Source of the DNA: Desulfomarina profundi
GTDB lineage: Bacteria; Desulfobacterota; Desulfobulbia; Desulfobulbales; Desulfocapsaceae
Assembly: GCF_019703855.1 (NCBI RefSeq)
Contig: NZ_AP024086.1
Span: 496,001-560,000, forward strand
Direction of reading: 5' to 3'
DNA: 64,000 bases
The translations under genes were made by a program, and so were the position numbers. Below the pieces are notes generated by a model. That model worked only from the letters and a program-made list of their open reading frames with translations, ran no database searches and had not been told where the DNA came from. This document shows, piece after piece, positions 26,690-40,081 of this stretch. The number at the start of each line of letters is the position of its first letter. Position 1 is the stretch's first letter.

Positions 26690-27070
26690 AAGTTCATATA
26701 CTCTGTTGTTCATTTTGTGAACAACTTCAGTTTACGACAACACGCTACGGGCTCGGCCATGTAGCGTGTTGTGCTTTAAGGGTATAGAAAAAATATAGAA
26801 AAATACTTAAGAATATCAAGTAGTTCTATGTGGATTTTTTCTCTGTTTCAAGAGACGGGGAAAATTTTGCTGAAAAAGGACCTTAATATGCTTGGAAAAA
26901 TTGATCATGTTTTTGCTGGCTTTTGTTTAAAAATTCTTATGTTATCATCAATTCTAACCCCATGAACGGGGTGTCAAATCGATTTTTGAAGAGCTGGTTT
27001 ACGAATATCGAATCTACGTTGTTGAATCCCGATTTTTTAGCACGAATACAAGGCAATTTCGAGGACAATT
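26690..27070 (+). promoter_or_regulatory. rplL-rpoB intergenic region with two hairpins
   Basis: About 380 bases without a gene. Two perfect hairpins lie near the start: GTTGTTCA/TGAACAAC (26705-26712 with 26718-26725), and a 12-bp stem (26737-26748 with 26761-26772, loop 12 nt). The second is followed by gcttt only. In Escherichia coli this gap contains a partial attenuator and an RNase III site; these hairpins are placed similarly. The remaining AT-rich 300 bases may hold an internal rpoBC promoter, but I see no clear one. Confidence 0.6.
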
Positions 27071-30000
27071 ATGGAAAGAATCAGAAAGAACTTTGCCACG
27101 GCTGAAACTGTTATAGAGCCGCCACACCTCATCTCCATGCAGCGTCTTTCGTACGAAAAGTTTCTGCAGATAGATAAAGATCCCGACGAAAGGGATGATT
27201 TTGGACTGCAGGCGATTTTAAAAAATGTATTTCCGATTAACGATTTTAACGGACTCTGTTCTCTCGAATTTGTACGGTATAAGTTCGGAGAGCCCAAGTA
27301 CACTGTCCAGGAATGCCAGCAGAGGGGAATGACATATGAGATTCCTCTGAAGATAGTAGTCCGATTGATTACCTTTGATGTAGACGAAGAAACAGGCGTC
27401 CAGTCAATTCGGGATATCAAGGAACAGGAGGTTTTTCTTGGGTCCCTGCCTCTTATGACAGGAGATGGCGTCTTTGTTATTAATGGAACTGAAAGGGTTA
27501 TTGTTTCTCAGCTCCAGCGTTCTCCCGGGCTTTTTTATACCCACGATAACGGGAAAAGCCATTCCAGTGGGAAATTGCTCTACTCGGCCCGCATCATTCC
27601 GGTACGTGGCTCCTGGATTGATCTTGAATTTGATATTAAGGATGTCCTTCATGTGAGGATAGACAGGAGAAGGAAGTTTCCGGTCACAACTCTTCTGAAG
27701 GCTATTGGCTTTTCAGATGAGGAGTTGTTGGGGGAATTTTATCCCCTGAGCACTGTTCGCAAGACTGAAGATGGATATGAGAAATCTTTTGACTCTGAAC
27801 TTTTTAAGGGCAAGAGGCTCGAGTTTGATCTCATTAATCCTGCCGATGGTGAAATTCTTGGCCGGAAGGGAAAGAAAATCTCCATGGTGCTCTGTAAAAA
27901 AATTATGGCTGCAGGAATTGAATACCTGCCTGTATCAAAAGAGGCTCTTCTCGGTAGTGTGCTTGCTAATACCATCATGAAGGAAGATGGAGATGAACCA
28001 CTCTTTCTCTGTAACACCGAAATTACTGAACCGATGCTTGAAACTCTTGAAGAAGCCGGGATCAATGAGTTTAAAGTGCTGCATATTGACGGGGTAAATT
28101 ATTCGGAATCCTTCAGTAAAACCCTGGCCCTCGATAAGGCGAAAAATACCGAAGAGGCACTGCTTGAGATTTACAGGAGACTGCGTCCTTCAAGTCCTCC
28201 GACACTTGAAGTTGCTGAGGCCTTCTTTGAAAATCTCTTTTTCAACCAGGATCTTTATGATCTCTCCGAGGTTGGTCGTTATAAAATAAACGCTAAACTC
28301 GGGCTTGATATTGATATCAACAACAGGGCCCTGACCAGAGTAGACATCATCCACGCGGTTCGTCATCTCGTCAGGTTGAAAGATACCCAGGGTGGAGTGG
28401 ATGATATAGACCATCTTGGAAACAGAAGAGTTAGAACTGTCGGGGAGCTTGTTGAAAATCAATACAGGATGGGATTGGTACGAATGGAGCGGGCAATCAA
28501 GGAGAGAATGACTCTTCAGGACGTGGAAACACTGATGCCCCATGACCTTGTCAATCCAAAACCGATATCCGCTGCTATCAAGGAGTTTTTCGGTACCAGC
28601 CAGCTTTCACAGTTCATGGATCAGACAAACCCTCTTTCTGAGGTTACACACAAGAGGCGTTTGAGTGCACTCGGACCCGGCGGACTTTCCAGGGAGAGAG
28701 CAGGCTTTGAAGTTCGTGACGTTCACCCGACTCATTATGGCCGGATATGTCCAGTTGAAACGCCTGAAGGTCCCAATATCGGGCTGATCGTTTCACTGGC
28801 GACATATGCCCGGGTTAATCCATATGGATTCATTGAATCTCCCTATCGAAAAGTCAAGGATCGCATTGTCCTTGATGAAGTTAAATATCTCAGCGCTCTG
28901 CAGGAGCAGAACCATATCATTGCTCCGGCGCTCACACCTTACGATGAGAATAAACGTATTATTCCGGATATTTTAATTACCCGGGAAGAAGGCGAGGTTC
29001 TTACCTCATCGGTTGACAACGTCACATATATGGATATCGCACCGAATCAGATGATCAGTGTTGCCGCTTCCCTTGTGCCGTTTCTGGAAAATGACGATGC
29101 CAACCGGGCCCTGATGGGTTCCAATATGCAGCGTCAGGCCGTACCACTTCTGAAAACGGCTGCGCCATTTGTTGGAACCGGGATGGAGAAATATGTAGCC
29201 CGGGATTCCGGGGCATGCCTTATGAGTGCCGGAGATGGTGTTGTGGAAGAAGCTGATTCCAACAGGATTGTGGTCAGGTATGAAGAGCCGGGCACAGATG
29301 GATATGATACCGGGGTTGCAGTTTACAGGTTACAGAAATATAAGAAGTCAAATCAGAATACCTGTTTTAATCAGATCCCTCTTGTTCTACCCGGAACCCG
29401 TGTGAAAAAGGGTACAGTACTTGCCGATGGTCCATCCTGTGAGCAGGGTGAGATAGCCATTGGTAAAAATGTTACTATAGCTTTTATGCCATGGCGTGGT
29501 TTCAATTTTGAGGATTCTATTCTGGTTAATGAACGTCTTTTAAAAGAAGATACATACACCTCTGTTCATATCGAGGTTTTCGAGACAATGGCCAGGGACA
29601 CAAAACTGGGTAAGGAGGAGATCACCCGGGATATCCCTAATGTCAGCGAGGAAACTCTCCGAAATCTTGATGAATCGGGTATTGTTCAGATAGGGGCTGA
29701 GTTGAAACCGGGTGACACTCTGGTTGGTAAGGTCACGCCCAAAGGTGAGACCGTACTTTCACCTGAAGAAAAATTGCTGCGAGCAATTTTTGGGGAAAAA
29801 GCCCAGGATGTCAAGGATTCTTCCCTTCGTGTACCACCTGGGGTGAGTGGAGTTGTCATCGATGCCAAGGTTTTTTCCAGAAAAGGAGTGGATAAAGATG
29901 AACGCTCCCTGATGATTGAAGATCTTGAGATAGAAAAGCTCAACCAGGATAAACTCGACGAATTACGCAGCCTGAAACGGGGCGTCTGTCGCGAAATCGG

Positions 30001-31150
30001 TGATATCATCGATGGAAGAACGGCCAAAAAGGATATTCGTGATGCTCGTGGTGAAGTGGTTGTCGCTCTTGGCAAGAAGATCACTAAAGAACATGCTGAC
30101 AGAATAGGCTTTGATCTTTTGCGTGATATCGATTTTTCCGAGAAGGCAAAGTATGAGGATGCCTTTGATGCTGTCTATGAACGATATAACAGTCAGGCAC
30201 GATTGATCACCCAGCGGTATGACGGTATCATTGAGCGTATGAAGAAAGGTGATGACCTTCCTCCGGGTGTGGTGAAAATGGTGAAAGTTTATGTCGCCAC
30301 AAAACGAAAACTCTCGGTCGGTGACAAGATGGCAGGCCGTCATGGGAACAAAGGTGTTGTTTCACGCCTGTTGCCTGAAGAGGATATGCCGTTTTTTGCA
30401 GATGGGAGGACCGTTGATATCGTACTCAATCCCCTGGGTGTTCCCTCCAGGATGAACGTTGGGCAGGTTCTTGAGGTTCACTTGGGTTTTGCAGCAAAAA
30501 AACTTGGAGAACAGCTGGAAGAGTTTGCCAACCGTTTTGCTGTGGATGAGATCAAGAAAAAACTGCGTGCGGTTTTTTCCGATGAAGAGTTCGAGGCTAT
30601 AACCGATGGTAAAAGTGATACGGAACTGATCGAATGGGCAAGACGTCACAAGGATGGTATCCATATGGCTACTCCTGTCTTTGACAGTGCCCCGGAATCG
30701 GAAATCCGCCGCCTTCTTGTTGAAGCAGGTGTGGATGAGGTTGGTCAGAGTCAGCTCTATGACGGTCTTACCGGTGAACCGTTTGCGAACAAGGTAACGG
30801 TTGGGGTCATGTATATGCTGAAACTCCATCACCTTGTTGATAACAAGATTCACGCAAGGTCCACCGGACCCTATTCGTTGGTCACGCAGCAGCCACTCGG
30901 CGGTAAAGCTCAGTTCGGTGGTCAGCGTCTCGGAGAGATGGAGGTTTGGGCCATGGAGGCGTATGGTGCCGCATATACTCTTAAAGAATTCCTGACAACC
31001 AAATCAGATGATGTAGAAGGCAGGACGACAATGTATGAGCGAATAGTCAAGGGAAATAATTTTCTTACAACCGGGCTGCCGGAGTCGTTTAATGTTCTGG
31101 TGAAGGAGCTTCAGGCCCTCTGTCTGAATATGGAACTTATCGAAGAATAA
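27071..31150 (+). CDS. rpoB: DNA-directed RNA polymerase, beta subunit
   Basis: A 1359-residue catalytic subunit. The start [20 protein letters not shown] fits the family. The rifampicin pocket reads [20 protein letters not shown] and then [11 protein letters not shown], with Asp, His and Ser at the usual resistance positions in the wild-type state. Further conserved parts are [10 protein letters not shown]-like ([16 protein letters not shown]), [27 protein letters not shown] and the C-terminal [20 protein letters not shown]. Full length. rpoC follows after 125 bases. Confidence 0.98.
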   Translation: MERIRKNFATAETVIEPPHLISMQRLSYEKFLQIDKDPDERDDFGLQAILKNVFPINDFNGLCSLEFVRYKFGEPKYTVQECQQRGMTYEIPLKIVVRLITFDVDEETGVQSIRDIKEQEVFLGSLPLMTGDGVFVINGTERVIVSQLQRSPGLFYTHDNGKSHSSGKLLYSARIIPVRGSWIDLEFDIKDVLHVRIDRRRKFPVTTLLKAIGFSDEELLGEFYPLSTVRKTEDGYEKSFDSELFKGKRLEFDLINPADGEILGRKGKKISMVLCKKIMAAGIEYLPVSKEALLGSVLANTIMKEDGDEPLFLCNTEITEPMLETLEEAGINEFKVLHIDGVNYSESFSKTLALDKAKNTEEALLEIYRRLRPSSPPTLEVAEAFFENLFFNQDLYDLSEVGRYKINAKLGLDIDINNRALTRVDIIHAVRHLVRLKDTQGGVDDIDHLGNRRVRTVGELVENQYRMGLVRMERAIKERMTLQDVETLMPHDLVNPKPISAAIKEFFGTSQLSQFMDQTNPLSEVTHKRRLSALGPGGLSRERAGFEVRDVHPTHYGRICPVETPEGPNIGLIVSLATYARVNPYGFIESPYRKVKDRIVLDEVKYLSALQEQNHIIAPALTPYDENKRIIPDILITREEGEVLTSSVDNVTYMDIAPNQMISVAASLVPFLENDDANRALMGSNMQRQAVPLLKTAAPFVGTGMEKYVARDSGACLMSAGDGVVEEADSNRIVVRYEEPGTDGYDTGVAVYRLQKYKKSNQNTCFNQIPLVLPGTRVKKGTVLADGPSCEQGEIAIGKNVTIAFMPWRGFNFEDSILVNERLLKEDTYTSVHIEVFETMARDTKLGKEEITRDIPNVSEETLRNLDESGIVQIGAELKPGDTLVGKVTPKGETVLSPEEKLLRAIFGEKAQDVKDSSLRVPPGVSGVVIDAKVFSRKGVDKDERSLMIEDLEIEKLNQDKLDELRSLKRGVCREIGDIIDGRTAKKDIRDARGEVVVALGKKITKEHADRIGFDLLRDIDFSEKAKYEDAFDAVYERYNSQARLITQRYDGIIERMKKGDDLPPGVVKMVKVYVATKRKLSVGDKMAGRHGNKGVVSRLLPEEDMPFFADGRTVDIVLNPLGVPSRMNVGQVLEVHLGFAAKKLGEQLEEFANRFAVDEIKKKLRAVFSDEEFEAITDGKSDTELIEWARRHKDGIHMATPVFDSAPESEIRRLLVEAGVDEVGQSQLYDGLTGEPFANKVTVGVMYMLKLHHLVDNKIHARSTGPYSLVTQQPLGGKAQFGGQRLGEMEVWAMEAYGAAYTLKEFLTTKSDDVEGRTTMYERIVKGNNFLTTGLPESFNVLVKELQALCLNMELIEE

Positions 31151-31275
31151 GAGAGATGGATTGACGTAGCAGTCGATCTTTATTCTCATTACCCTGGTTT
31201 GGGTTTGATCTCTTCACTGCCTGGCGATAATACAGGCTGTGGAGGAATCCTATAACATAAGGGAGAGGTGATTTC

Positions 31276-34200
31276 GTGGAAGAGTTATTCAATTTTTTTC
31301 AAAAACCGAAAGCCCCAGTAAAATTTAAAAACGTCAAAATATCTCTTGCTTCCCCTGAGAAAATCATGGACTGGTCCCATGGTGAGGTCAAGAAACCAGA
31401 GACTATTAATTACAGGACGTTCAAGCCTGAACGGGATGGTTTGTTCTGCGCCAAGATTTTTGGCCCGGTTAAGGATTTTGAATGCAATTGTGGTAAATAT
31501 AAACGCATGAAGCACAGAGGAGTTGTCTGTGAAAAATGCGGAGTTGAAGTTATTCAGTCAAAAGTCAGACGTGAGCGGTTGGGTCATATAAAACTTGCAG
31601 CGCCTGTTGCACATATCTGGTTTTTAAAGAGTCTGCCCAGTAAAATCGGGGCGGTTCTCGATATGACTCTCAAACAACTGGAAAAAATCCTCTATTTTGA
31701 GCAGTATGCTGTTGTTGAGTCCGAGGCTGACAGTCTGCCTCCGGGAACACTGTTGACTGAGGAAAAATACAGACAGGCCCTGTCTGAATATCCAGGCCAG
31801 TTCAAGGTTGGAATCGGTGCCGAGGCTATCAGGAAACTGCTTGCTTCAAAAGATCTCGTGCAGTTGTCTCATCAGCTGCGTGAGGAAATGGCCAACACCA
31901 ATTCCAAAACCAAGAGGCAGAAACTTGGGAAAAGACTGTTTGTCATTGAGGCATTCAGGGATTCAGGTAATCAGCCTGAGTGGATGATTCTTGAGGTTAT
32001 TCCCGTACTTCCACCTGATCTTCGTCCTCTCGTGCCGCTGGAAGGCGGTCGATTCGCCACATCAGATCTCAATGATCTGTATCGAAGGGTGATCAACCGA
32101 AACAACAGGTTGAAGCGCCTGCTTGAGCTGGACGCTCCTGATATTATTATTCGTAATGAAAAGAGAATGCTGCAGGAGGCTGTTGATGTTCTGTTTGATA
32201 ATGGTCGTCGGGGTCGTGTCATAACAGGCGGGAACAAGCGTCCCCTGAAATCCCTGTCCGATATGCTGAAGGGCAAGCAGGGGCGGTTCAGACAGAATCT
32301 GCTCGGTAAACGTGTTGATTACTCCGGGCGTTCGGTCATTGTGGTGGGACCACACCTGCGTCTTCATCAATGCGGAATTCCCAAGAAGATGGCTCTGGAG
32401 CTTTTCAAACCCTTTATTTACCATAAGCTTGAAAGAAAAGGCTATGTGACAACCATCAAGAGTGGTCGTAAGATGGTTGAAAAAGGGGTGAAAGAGGTAT
32501 GGGATGTTCTTGATGAGGTCGTCACCGAATATCCTGTTATTCTCAACCGTGCACCGACCCTGCACAGACTCGGTATGCAGGCTTTTGAAGCAGTTCTTAT
32601 CGAAGGAAAGGCTATTCAGCTGCATCCCCTGGTATGTATGGCATTTAATGCTGACTTTGATGGTGATCAGATGGCTGTTCATGTGCCGTTGTCCGTGGAG
32701 GCACAGGTCGAAGCCAGGGTGCTGATGATGTCCACCAATAATATCCTCTCACCTGCCAATGGCGAGCCGGTAATTATCCCTTCACAGGATATTGTTCTCG
32801 GATTGTACTATATGACCCGTGAACGGATGAATGTAAAGGGTGAAGGCAAGGCATTTTCTTCTGATGAAGAGGCGATAATTGCCTTTGACTACGATCAGGT
32901 TCATCTCCAGGCGAAAATCAAGGTCCGGAAGGACGGTGAGCTGGTGGAAACAACCATGGGCCGCATTATTCTCGGTCAACTTTTACCCGATTCCGTCAAA
33001 TTTGCCGAGGTCAACAAGGTCATGACCAAGAAGGCACTGGCCGCACTTATTGATCATACATACAGGAATGCCGGAACCAAGGATACTGTCATTCTTGCTG
33101 ACCGTCTGAAAGATATTGGTTACGAGTATGCCACCAGGGCCGGGATTTCCATCTGTATCAACGATATGAAGATTCCTCTTGCCAAGGAGGAATTTGTTGA
33201 AAATGCTGAAAGGGATGTGCTTGATGTAGAACAGCAATATACCGATGGTCTCATCACTTCAGGGGAAAAATATAACAAGGTTGTTGATATTTGGTCAAAA
33301 GTTACAGAGGAAGTGGCCAACGCCATGATGGACGAGATCAAGGTTGACTATTTCCGTGATAAGGATGGTAACGTGGTTGAGGCTCCGAGCTTCAATTCCA
33401 TTTTTATCATGGCTGATTCCGGAGCTCGTGGATCAAGAGACCAGATCCGTCAGCTTGCCGGTATGCGCGGGCTTATGGCAAAACCTTCCGGGGCTATTAT
33501 TGAGACCCCGATTAAAGCGAATTTCCGGGAGGGGCTTGGGGTTCTTGAATATTTTATTTCCACCCATGGTGCCAGGAAAGGACTTGCCGATACTGCCCTG
33601 AAAACTGCAAACTCCGGGTATCTGACCAGAAGACTGGTGGATGTGGCCCAGGAATCCACCATCGTTGAGAAGGACTGCATGACTCTGGACGGTATGATTG
33701 CGGAACCACTGATGGATGGTGGTGAAATCATTGTTCCTCTGAGTGGCAGGATTCTCGGCAGGGTTGCTTTGGAGGATATCGTTGATCCCTTTAATGATAC
33801 GCTTATCGTCAAGGCCGGTGAAGAAATTACAGAAGAGAAGGTCGAACAGATCATGGAGACAGGTATTGACAAGGTCCCCATTCGTTCGGTATTGAGCTGT
33901 CGTGCCAAGCGTGGTGTCTGTGCCGCCTGTTATGGCAGGGATCTTGGTCGGGGTCACATGGTGAATATCGGTGAGGCTGTCGGTGTCATAGCTGCTCAGT
34001 CCATCGGGGAGCCGGGAACCCAGTTGACCATGCGGACCTTTCATGTCGGTGGTACTGCCAGCCGTTCAGTAGAGCAGGCAGAACTTCAGACTCATATCGG
34101 TGGTACAGTGGAGTTTTATAATCTGCACTCAGTTGAAAACTCCGAAGGGACGCATATCGTCATGAACCGTAACGCTGAAATCCTTATTAAGGATGAACTT

Positions 34201-35325
34201 GGCAGGGAGCGGGAACGTTTCAAGGTGAATTATGGTGCCCAGCTACTGGTTAAAGAGGGAGAGACAGTAGAAAGGGACACAATCCTTGCAGACTGGGATG
34301 CCTATACAATCCCAATTGTCGCCGAAGTGGGTGGTGTCATTAAATTTGGTGATATTTTAGAAGGCGTGACCATGCAGGAAAAGGTTGATGGAGTCACCGG
34401 AAGGGCTTCCATGGTGATTGTCCATTCCACCGGTTCCACTCAACTGAATCCGAGGATCTCAATCAAAAATGAGAAGGGAAAAACTGTCAAACTGCCGGGA
34501 TCTGAAGCTTTTGCCCGTTACAGTCTGCCGGTCGGGTCTATCATTTCAGTGAATGAAGGTGATGTCATTCAGCCGGGTACTATTGTTGGTAAAATTCCAA
34601 GGGAGACAACAAAAACCAAGGATATTACCGGTGGTCTGCCCAGGGTTGCCGAACTGTTTGAGGTGAGAAAGCCCAAGGATCCAGCAATAATAACCAAAAT
34701 TGACGGAAAGGTCAGCTTCGGTAAGGAACTGAAAGGAAAGAGACGGGTTGTTGTTACTCCTGAATATGGAGAACCTCAAGAGTACCTGGTTCCCAAGTCA
34801 AAACATATCATTGTTCATGAGGGTGATTATGTACAGGCTGGAGAGCCATTGATGGAAGGAACTATTGTTCCAAATGATATTCTTTCTGTTCTCGGGGTAA
34901 AGGAGCTTTCCAAATTTCTTGTTAACGAGATTCAGGAAGTGTATAGACTGCAGGGTGTCAAGATCAATGATAAGCATATCGAGGTCATTGTTCGTCAGAT
35001 GCTCAAACGGGTTATGATTACTTCAGTCGGAGATTCCAAATTCATGATTGGAGAGCAGGTCGAGTGGTGGAAGTTTGAGGAAGAACGGGACAGGTTGATA
35101 GCTGAAGGGAAGAAACCGGGGGCGGCTGAACCATTGCTTCTGGGGGTCACAAAGGCATCCCTGTCAACGGAGAGTTTTATTTCTGCGGCGTCCTTCCAGG
35201 AAACTACAAAGGTCCTTACCAATGCAGCAATGGCCGGAAAGGTTGATGAACTGAAAGGTTTGAAGGAAAATGTGATTATGGGAAGGCTTATTTCCGCAGG
35301 AACCGGCCTGGGGGGTGACCAATAA
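31276..35325 (+). CDS. rpoC: DNA-directed RNA polymerase, beta' subunit
   Basis: A 1349-residue subunit holding the active-site magnesium. GTG start at 31276 with GGGAGAGG upstream. The first zinc site is [20 protein letters not shown] (about 71-90); the clamp, the rudder and the catalytic [12 protein letters not shown] (near 460) follow. The trigger loop and bridge-helix region lies around [16 protein letters not shown], and the second zinc site is [16 protein letters not shown] near 875-890. Full length and intact. Confidence 0.98.
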   Translation: MEELFNFFQKPKAPVKFKNVKISLASPEKIMDWSHGEVKKPETINYRTFKPERDGLFCAKIFGPVKDFECNCGKYKRMKHRGVVCEKCGVEVIQSKVRRERLGHIKLAAPVAHIWFLKSLPSKIGAVLDMTLKQLEKILYFEQYAVVESEADSLPPGTLLTEEKYRQALSEYPGQFKVGIGAEAIRKLLASKDLVQLSHQLREEMANTNSKTKRQKLGKRLFVIEAFRDSGNQPEWMILEVIPVLPPDLRPLVPLEGGRFATSDLNDLYRRVINRNNRLKRLLELDAPDIIIRNEKRMLQEAVDVLFDNGRRGRVITGGNKRPLKSLSDMLKGKQGRFRQNLLGKRVDYSGRSVIVVGPHLRLHQCGIPKKMALELFKPFIYHKLERKGYVTTIKSGRKMVEKGVKEVWDVLDEVVTEYPVILNRAPTLHRLGMQAFEAVLIEGKAIQLHPLVCMAFNADFDGDQMAVHVPLSVEAQVEARVLMMSTNNILSPANGEPVIIPSQDIVLGLYYMTRERMNVKGEGKAFSSDEEAIIAFDYDQVHLQAKIKVRKDGELVETTMGRIILGQLLPDSVKFAEVNKVMTKKALAALIDHTYRNAGTKDTVILADRLKDIGYEYATRAGISICINDMKIPLAKEEFVENAERDVLDVEQQYTDGLITSGEKYNKVVDIWSKVTEEVANAMMDEIKVDYFRDKDGNVVEAPSFNSIFIMADSGARGSRDQIRQLAGMRGLMAKPSGAIIETPIKANFREGLGVLEYFISTHGARKGLADTALKTANSGYLTRRLVDVAQESTIVEKDCMTLDGMIAEPLMDGGEIIVPLSGRILGRVALEDIVDPFNDTLIVKAGEEITEEKVEQIMETGIDKVPIRSVLSCRAKRGVCAACYGRDLGRGHMVNIGEAVGVIAAQSIGEPGTQLTMRTFHVGGTASRSVEQAELQTHIGGTVEFYNLHSVENSEGTHIVMNRNAEILIKDELGRERERFKVNYGAQLLVKEGETVERDTILADWDAYTIPIVAEVGGVIKFGDILEGVTMQEKVDGVTGRASMVIVHSTGSTQLNPRISIKNEKGKTVKLPGSEAFARYSLPVGSIISVNEGDVIQPGTIVGKIPRETTKTKDITGGLPRVAELFEVRKPKDPAIITKIDGKVSFGKELKGKRRVVVTPEYGEPQEYLVPKSKHIIVHEGDYVQAGEPLMEGTIVPNDILSVLGVKELSKFLVNEIQEVYRLQGVKINDKHIEVIVRQMLKRVMITSVGDSKFMIGEQVEWWKFEEERDRLIAEGKKPGAAEPLLLGVTKASLSTESFISAASFQETTKVLTNAAMAGKVDELKGLKENVIMGRLISAGTGLGGDQ

Positions 35326-35357
35326 CGGGTAAATTGATATTCGGGCTGTTTTTTTGC

Positions 35358-35386
35358 TTGACACAGTAGTGCCGCTGGGTTAAAAG
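35358..35386 (+). promoter_or_regulatory. Candidate promoter before rpsL
   Basis: TTGACA (35358-35363), a 17-base spacer and TAAAAG (35381-35386). A perfect -35 but a weak -10. It would start the str cluster about 90 bases before rpsL. Confidence 0.4.
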
Positions 35387-35476
35387 TGATTGCTTTCGTG
35401 CTTGTGAAATTTCCGGATGTGCACTTGTTGTTGGGAATTAATAATTAGGTTTTGTAAAACAGGAGCAGTTAACGTA

Positions 35477-35848
35477 ATGCCGACAATAAACCAACTTGTA
35501 AGGTATGGTAGAAAAAAGTCTGTCAAAAAGACTAATACACCGGCCTTGAAAGGATCGCCCCAGAAAAGGGGTGTGTGTGTAAGGGTCTATACCACGACAC
35601 CGAAGAAGCCGAATTCAGCACTCAGGAAAGTGGCAAGGGTGCGGTTGACCAATGGAATAGAAGTAACATCTTATATTCCAGGGATCGGACACAATCTGCA
35701 GGAGCATTCTGTGGTCATGATTCGTGGCGGAAGGGTGAAGGATTTGCCAGGTGTGCGCTACCATGTGATCAGGGGTACTCTGGATACGCTCGGAGTGTCT
35801 GACAGGCGCCAGGGTCGTTCAAAATATGGAGCCAAGCGACCGTCTTAA
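35477..35848 (+). CDS. rpsL: 30S ribosomal protein S12
   Basis: A 123-residue decoding-centre protein, starting [14 protein letters not shown]. The [16 protein letters not shown] and [13 protein letters not shown] segments carry lysines at the two classic streptomycin-resistance positions, so the sequence is wild type there. ATG 35477 with AGGAG 12 bases upstream is the family start; a frame open from 35417 is an artefact. Confidence 0.97.
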   Translation: MPTINQLVRYGRKKSVKKTNTPALKGSPQKRGVCVRVYTTTPKKPNSALRKVARVRLTNGIEVTSYIPGIGHNLQEHSVVMIRGGRVKDLPGVRYHVIRGTLDTLGVSDRRQGRSKYGAKRPS

Positions 35849-35877
35849 GGGTCGGTGGATTGGAGAGGTAGTAAGTT

Positions 35878-36351
35878 ATGTCGCGAAGAAGAACAATTGA
35901 GAAACGCCCTGTTGATCCGGATCCCAAGTATAACAGTGTTCTGGTGTCCAAATTCACCAATGGCCTGATGGAGAGGGGGAAGAAAACTCTTGCCCAGAGA
36001 ATTTTTTATGAGGCAATGGATATAGTTGCGGACAGGGTAAAGGACGAGGATCCTCTGACTGTGTTTGAAGAGGCAATGAATAATGTGCGGCCAAGAGTTG
36101 AGGTGAAGTCCAGAAGGGTTGGTGGTGCTACATATCAGGTGCCCATGGAGGTTCGGCAGACTCGCAGGAATGCACTTGCCATCAGATGGATTATCGGGTT
36201 TTCCCGATCCAGATCCGGGAAGTCCATGTCCGAGAAACTCGCAGCCGAATTGATGGACGCCTATAACAAGCGTGGTGCTTCGGTGAAGAAGAAAGACGAT
36301 ACCCATCGTATGGCTGAGGCAAACAAAGCCTTTGCTCACTATCGCTGGTAG
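35878..36351 (+). CDS. rpsG: 30S ribosomal protein S7
   Basis: A 157-residue primary 16S rRNA binder and, in Escherichia coli, repressor of the str operon. Begins [17 protein letters not shown]; contains [20 protein letters not shown] and ends [23 protein letters not shown] precedes the ATG. Confidence 0.97.
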   Translation: MSRRRTIEKRPVDPDPKYNSVLVSKFTNGLMERGKKTLAQRIFYEAMDIVADRVKDEDPLTVFEEAMNNVRPRVEVKSRRVGGATYQVPMEVRQTRRNALAIRWIIGFSRSRSGKSMSEKLAAELMDAYNKRGASVKKKDDTHRMAEANKAFAHYRW

Positions 36352-36420
36352 TGGCGGATTGTCCTTGGTGTCGGGGGAAGGGCTGTGTTTTAAGTTTGCT
36401 CAAAGTGTGAGGGATCTTCT

Positions 36421-38499
36421 ATGGCAGCCCCGAAAGAGTTGTTCGATGTGCGCAATATCGGCATTATGGCCCATATTGATGCCGGAAAAACAACGACAAC
36501 TGAGAGAATATTGTATTATACCGGTCGTTCCTACAAGATCGGTGAGGTTCATGAGGGGACAGCCGTCATGGACTGGATGGAACAGGAGCAGGAGCGAGGG
36601 ATTACTATCACCTCAGCCGCAACTACCTGCTACTGGAAAGATAAAAAAATAAATATTATAGATACTCCCGGGCATGTTGATTTCACAGTAGAGGTGGAAC
36701 GTTGCCTGAGGGTTCTTGATGGTGTTATAGCGGTGTTCTGTGCCGTGGGTGGTGTTGAGCCCCAGTCGGAGACCGTTTGGAGGCAGGCGGATAAATATGC
36801 AATTCCGCGGGTAGCCTTCGTTAACAAGATGGATCGTGTGGGAGCCGATTTCAGTAAATGTCTCAACATGATTACTGAAAGGCTGGGGGCAAACCCGGTA
36901 GCCATACAGATTCCGGTAGGAAAAGAGGCTGAGTTCAGGGGAGTGATTGACCTCATTGAGGGAAAAATGCTCCTTTTCGGTGAACAGTCTCTTGGCCAGG
37001 AAGTAGAAGTTGTTGAAGTTCCTGGCGAATACATTGAAAGATTCACGGCCGCACGGATGATGCTCCTCGAGAAGTTGGCCGACTTCGATGAGGAGATCAT
37101 GGAAAAATACTTGGATGATACTACAGTATCTGCGCCTGAGATATACAGCGCTCTCAGGAAGGCGACACTGGCACTGGAAGTAGTGCCGGTTTTGTGCGGG
37201 AGTGCTTTTAAAAACAAGGGTGTGCAGCCATTGCTTGACAGTGTGGTTCGCTATCTGCCGTCTCCTCTGGATGTAAAGGAAATAGAAGGAGTTGGCAAAA
37301 ATGGTGAACCTGTCACCAGAAAAACTGATCCTGAAGATAGTTTTGTCGGATTGGTTTTCAAGCTGATGAGTGACACTTTTGTTGAAAACCTGGCTTTTAT
37401 GCGCGTCTACTCCGGCAGGATTGGAGTGGGGGACAAGGTTTTTAATCCTGTTAAGAAAAAACAGGAAAAAATCGGCAAGCTTCTCAAGCTTCATGCAAAC
37501 AAGCGTGAAGAAGTAGATGAAATACTTGCTGGTGATATCGGTGCGATAGTTGGTCTTAAGTTTACGACGACTGGTGATACGCTTTGCAGAAAAGGGGATC
37601 ACATAATTCTTGAAAGTATGGATTTTCCCGATCCTGTGATTGGCGTGGCCATTGAGCCGAAAAGTAAGGCGGAAGAAAAAAAGCTTGCGGAAACGCTTGG
37701 TAAAATTGCTCTTGAAGATCCGTCTTTCACAATAACGACCAACAGTGATACCGGCCAGACAATTATTTCCGGTATGGGGGAACTTCACCTGGAGATCATT
37801 GTTGACCGTTTACTCAATGAGTTTAAGGTAGCTGCCAATGTAGGAACACCCCAGGTCGCCTATAAGGAAACAATCGGCAGACTTTGTCGCGGGGAAGGAA
37901 AGTTTGACCAGTTGACCGGAGCCAAAGGGCAGTATGGTCATGTTATTATTGAGGTCGAACCGGCGGACAGGGGGAGTGGGTTTGCGTTTGAAAATCTTGT
38001 TGATGAAGATACTGTGCCGGGCGAATATCTGGAATTTATCCGCAAAGGGATAGAGGACAGTCTGGACTCCGGGCCCCTGATCGGATATCCACTCACAGAC
38101 CTCAAGGTATCTCTGGTGGGGGGTTCGTATCACGACGAGGAGTCGACGGAAATGGCTTTTGGTATTTCAGCTGCCATGGCAATTCGTCGAGCAGCAGCAG
38201 ACGCTGATCCAAAGCTGCTGGAACCCGTCATGAGCTTGGAAGTTGTAACTCCTGAAGAATATGTTGGAGATGTTATATCCGACTTGAACAGCAAACGCGG
38301 GAAAGTAGTTGGTGTTGAGGCAGAAAAGGAACTTCAGGTTTTAAAAGCACATGTCCCTCTCGCGGAGATGTTTGGGTATTCAACATCCCTCAGATCATCA
38401 ACACAGGGACGGGCAACATTTACGATGCAGTTTTTACAATATGAAGTAGTACCTGCTTCAAAGGCAGATAAAATAATAAAGAAAATCAGAGGGATCTAG
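36421..38499 (+). CDS. fusA: Elongation factor G
   Basis: A 692-residue translocase GTPase. G1 is [19 protein letters not shown] (about 16-34), G2 [13 protein letters not shown]3 DTPGHVDFT and G4 [10 protein letters not shown]. Domain IV carries the conserved [11 protein letters not shown] region and domain V ends with [12 protein letters not shown]. One full-length copy in the str cluster, between rpsG and the second tuf. Confidence 0.98.
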   Translation: MAAPKELFDVRNIGIMAHIDAGKTTTTERILYYTGRSYKIGEVHEGTAVMDWMEQEQERGITITSAATTCYWKDKKINIIDTPGHVDFTVEVERCLRVLDGVIAVFCAVGGVEPQSETVWRQADKYAIPRVAFVNKMDRVGADFSKCLNMITERLGANPVAIQIPVGKEAEFRGVIDLIEGKMLLFGEQSLGQEVEVVEVPGEYIERFTAARMMLLEKLADFDEEIMEKYLDDTTVSAPEIYSALRKATLALEVVPVLCGSAFKNKGVQPLLDSVVRYLPSPLDVKEIEGVGKNGEPVTRKTDPEDSFVGLVFKLMSDTFVENLAFMRVYSGRIGVGDKVFNPVKKKQEKIGKLLKLHANKREEVDEILAGDIGAIVGLKFTTTGDTLCRKGDHIILESMDFPDPVIGVAIEPKSKAEEKKLAETLGKIALEDPSFTITTNSDTGQTIISGMGELHLEIIVDRLLNEFKVAANVGTPQVAYKETIGRLCRGEGKFDQLTGAKGQYGHVIIEVEPADRGSGFAFENLVDEDTVPGEYLEFIRKGIEDSLDSGPLIGYPLTDLKVSLVGGSYHDEESTEMAFGISAAMAIRRAAADADPKLLEPVMSLEVVTPEEYVGDVISDLNSKRGKVVGVEAEKELQVLKAHVPLAEMFGYSTSLRSSTQGRATFTMQFLQYEVVPASKADKIIKKIRGI

Positions 38500-38523
38500 G
38501 TCCAAACATATTGAGGAACAGTT

Positions 38524-39711
38524 ATGTCAAAGGAAAAATTTGAAAGGACTAAACCGCATGTTAACGTCGGTACGGTAGGTCATATTGACCATGGTAAAAC
38601 GACCTTAACAGCTGCAATTACCCGGGTATTATCTCTGAAGGGGCAGGCTTCATTTACTGATTTCAGTGATATTGACAAGGCTCCTGAAGAGAAGGAAAGA
38701 GGCATTACAATTGCCACGGCTCACGTAGAATATGAGACCGAGAAGCGTCATTATGCACATGTTGATTGTCCGGGACATGCGGATTATATCAAAAACATGA
38801 TTACCGGTGCAGCCCAGATGGACGGAGCGATACTTGTTGTTGCTGCAACGGATGGCGCAATGCCCCAGACCCGTGAGCATATTCTTCTTGCCCGCCAGGT
38901 TGGTGTTCCGGCAATTGTTGTTTTTCTCAACAAATGCGACATGGTTGACGATGAGGAACTTATCGAGCTTGTGGATATGGAACTGCGGGAGTTGCTTGAT
39001 AAATATGAGTTTCCAGGTGATGATATTCCGTTTATCCAGGGTTCCGCATTGCAGGCCCTTGAAAATCCTGAAGATGAAGAACACTCAAAGTGTATATGGG
39101 AGCTGATGGATGCAATCGATTCCTATATTCCCGAGCCGAAGCGTGATGTCGATCAGCCGTTTCTCATGCCTGTTGAGGATGTTTTCTCCATTTCCGGTCG
39201 CGGTACCGTGGCCACTGGACGTGTGGAGCGTGGTGTAATTCATGTCGGTGATGAAGTGGAGATTGTTGGTATCCGGGAAACACAGAAAACGACATGTACC
39301 GGCGTCGAGATGTTTCGCAAGTTGCTGGATGAAGGACAGGCCGGTGATAATATCGGTGCATTGCTGAGGGGTATTAAAAGGGATGAAATAGAAAGAGGAC
39401 AGGTTCTGGCTGCTCCGAAATCTATAACACCACACACCAAGTTCAAGGCTGAGTGTTATATTCTCGGTAAGGATGAGGGTGGAAGGCATACACCGTTCTT
39501 TAATGGATACCGACCTCAGTTTTATTTCAGGACAACTGACGTGACAGGTGTCCTGACACTTGAAGAAGGTGTTGAAATGGTCATGCCTGGAGATAATATC
39601 GCGGCGACGGTGGAGTTGATCACCCCTATTGCCATGGATGTCGGACTGCGTTTTGCCATTCGTGAGGGTGGTCGTACAGTTGGTGCAGGCGTTATCAGTG
39701 AAATTTTATAA
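38524..39711 (+). CDS. tuf: Elongation factor Tu (second copy)
   Basis: A 395-residue copy with the same G motifs as the gene at 21823 ([28 protein letters not shown]). It differs at several residues ([13 protein letters not shown] against [18 protein letters not shown] against IKETQ) and ends SEIL instead of SEIFS. Its codons differ from the first copy at many third positions. It is the usual str-cluster tuf, nine bases before rpsJ, so it is likely cotranscribed into the S10 cluster. Confidence 0.98.
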   Translation: MSKEKFERTKPHVNVGTVGHIDHGKTTLTAAITRVLSLKGQASFTDFSDIDKAPEEKERGITIATAHVEYETEKRHYAHVDCPGHADYIKNMITGAAQMDGAILVVAATDGAMPQTREHILLARQVGVPAIVVFLNKCDMVDDEELIELVDMELRELLDKYEFPGDDIPFIQGSALQALENPEDEEHSKCIWELMDAIDSYIPEPKRDVDQPFLMPVEDVFSISGRGTVATGRVERGVIHVGDEVEIVGIRETQKTTCTGVEMFRKLLDEGQAGDNIGALLRGIKRDEIERGQVLAAPKSITPHTKFKAECYILGKDEGGRHTPFFNGYRPQFYFRTTDVTGVLTLEEGVEMVMPGDNIAATVELITPIAMDVGLRFAIREGGRTVGAGVISEIL

Positions 39712-39720
39712 AAAGGGTGC

Positions 39721-40038
39721 ATGATGATACCTACAGAGAAAATCCGTATCCGTCTCAAGGCATACGATCATAAGCTGCTGGATCAGTCTACCTCTGAAAT
39801 TGTTGAGACTGCCAGAAGAACCGGATCTGCGGTAGCTGGACCGATTCCTTTACCGACTTCGGTGAACAAGTTCTGTGTTCTCCGTTCACCTCATGTCGAT
39901 AAGAAATCCCGTGAGCAGTTTGAAATGAGGACTCATCGTCGTTTGCTCGATATTCTTGAGCCGACTCAACAGACAATAGACCTGCTGATGAAGCTGGAAT
40001 TGTCTGCAGGTGTCGATGTAGAAATAAAGCTGCCGTAG
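39721..40038 (+). CDS. rpsJ: 30S ribosomal protein S10 (NusE)
   Basis: A 105-residue protein that also pairs with NusB in rRNA antitermination. Motifs: [25 protein letters not shown] and [20 protein letters not shown]. Translation can begin at either of two adjacent ATG codons (39721 or 39724). Confidence 0.97.
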   Translation: MMIPTEKIRIRLKAYDHKLLDQSTSEIVETARRTGSAVAGPIPLPTSVNKFCVLRSPHVDKKSREQFEMRTHRRLLDILEPTQQTIDLLMKLELSAGVDVEIKLP

Positions 40039-40081
40039 ATGGCGACGATATCAATTGTAAATTGAAGCATCAGGTAGAATT

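Noticed and set aside
36613-37788. 391-residue open frame on the minus strand
   Set aside because: Antisense shadow of fusA, with no family-like sequence.
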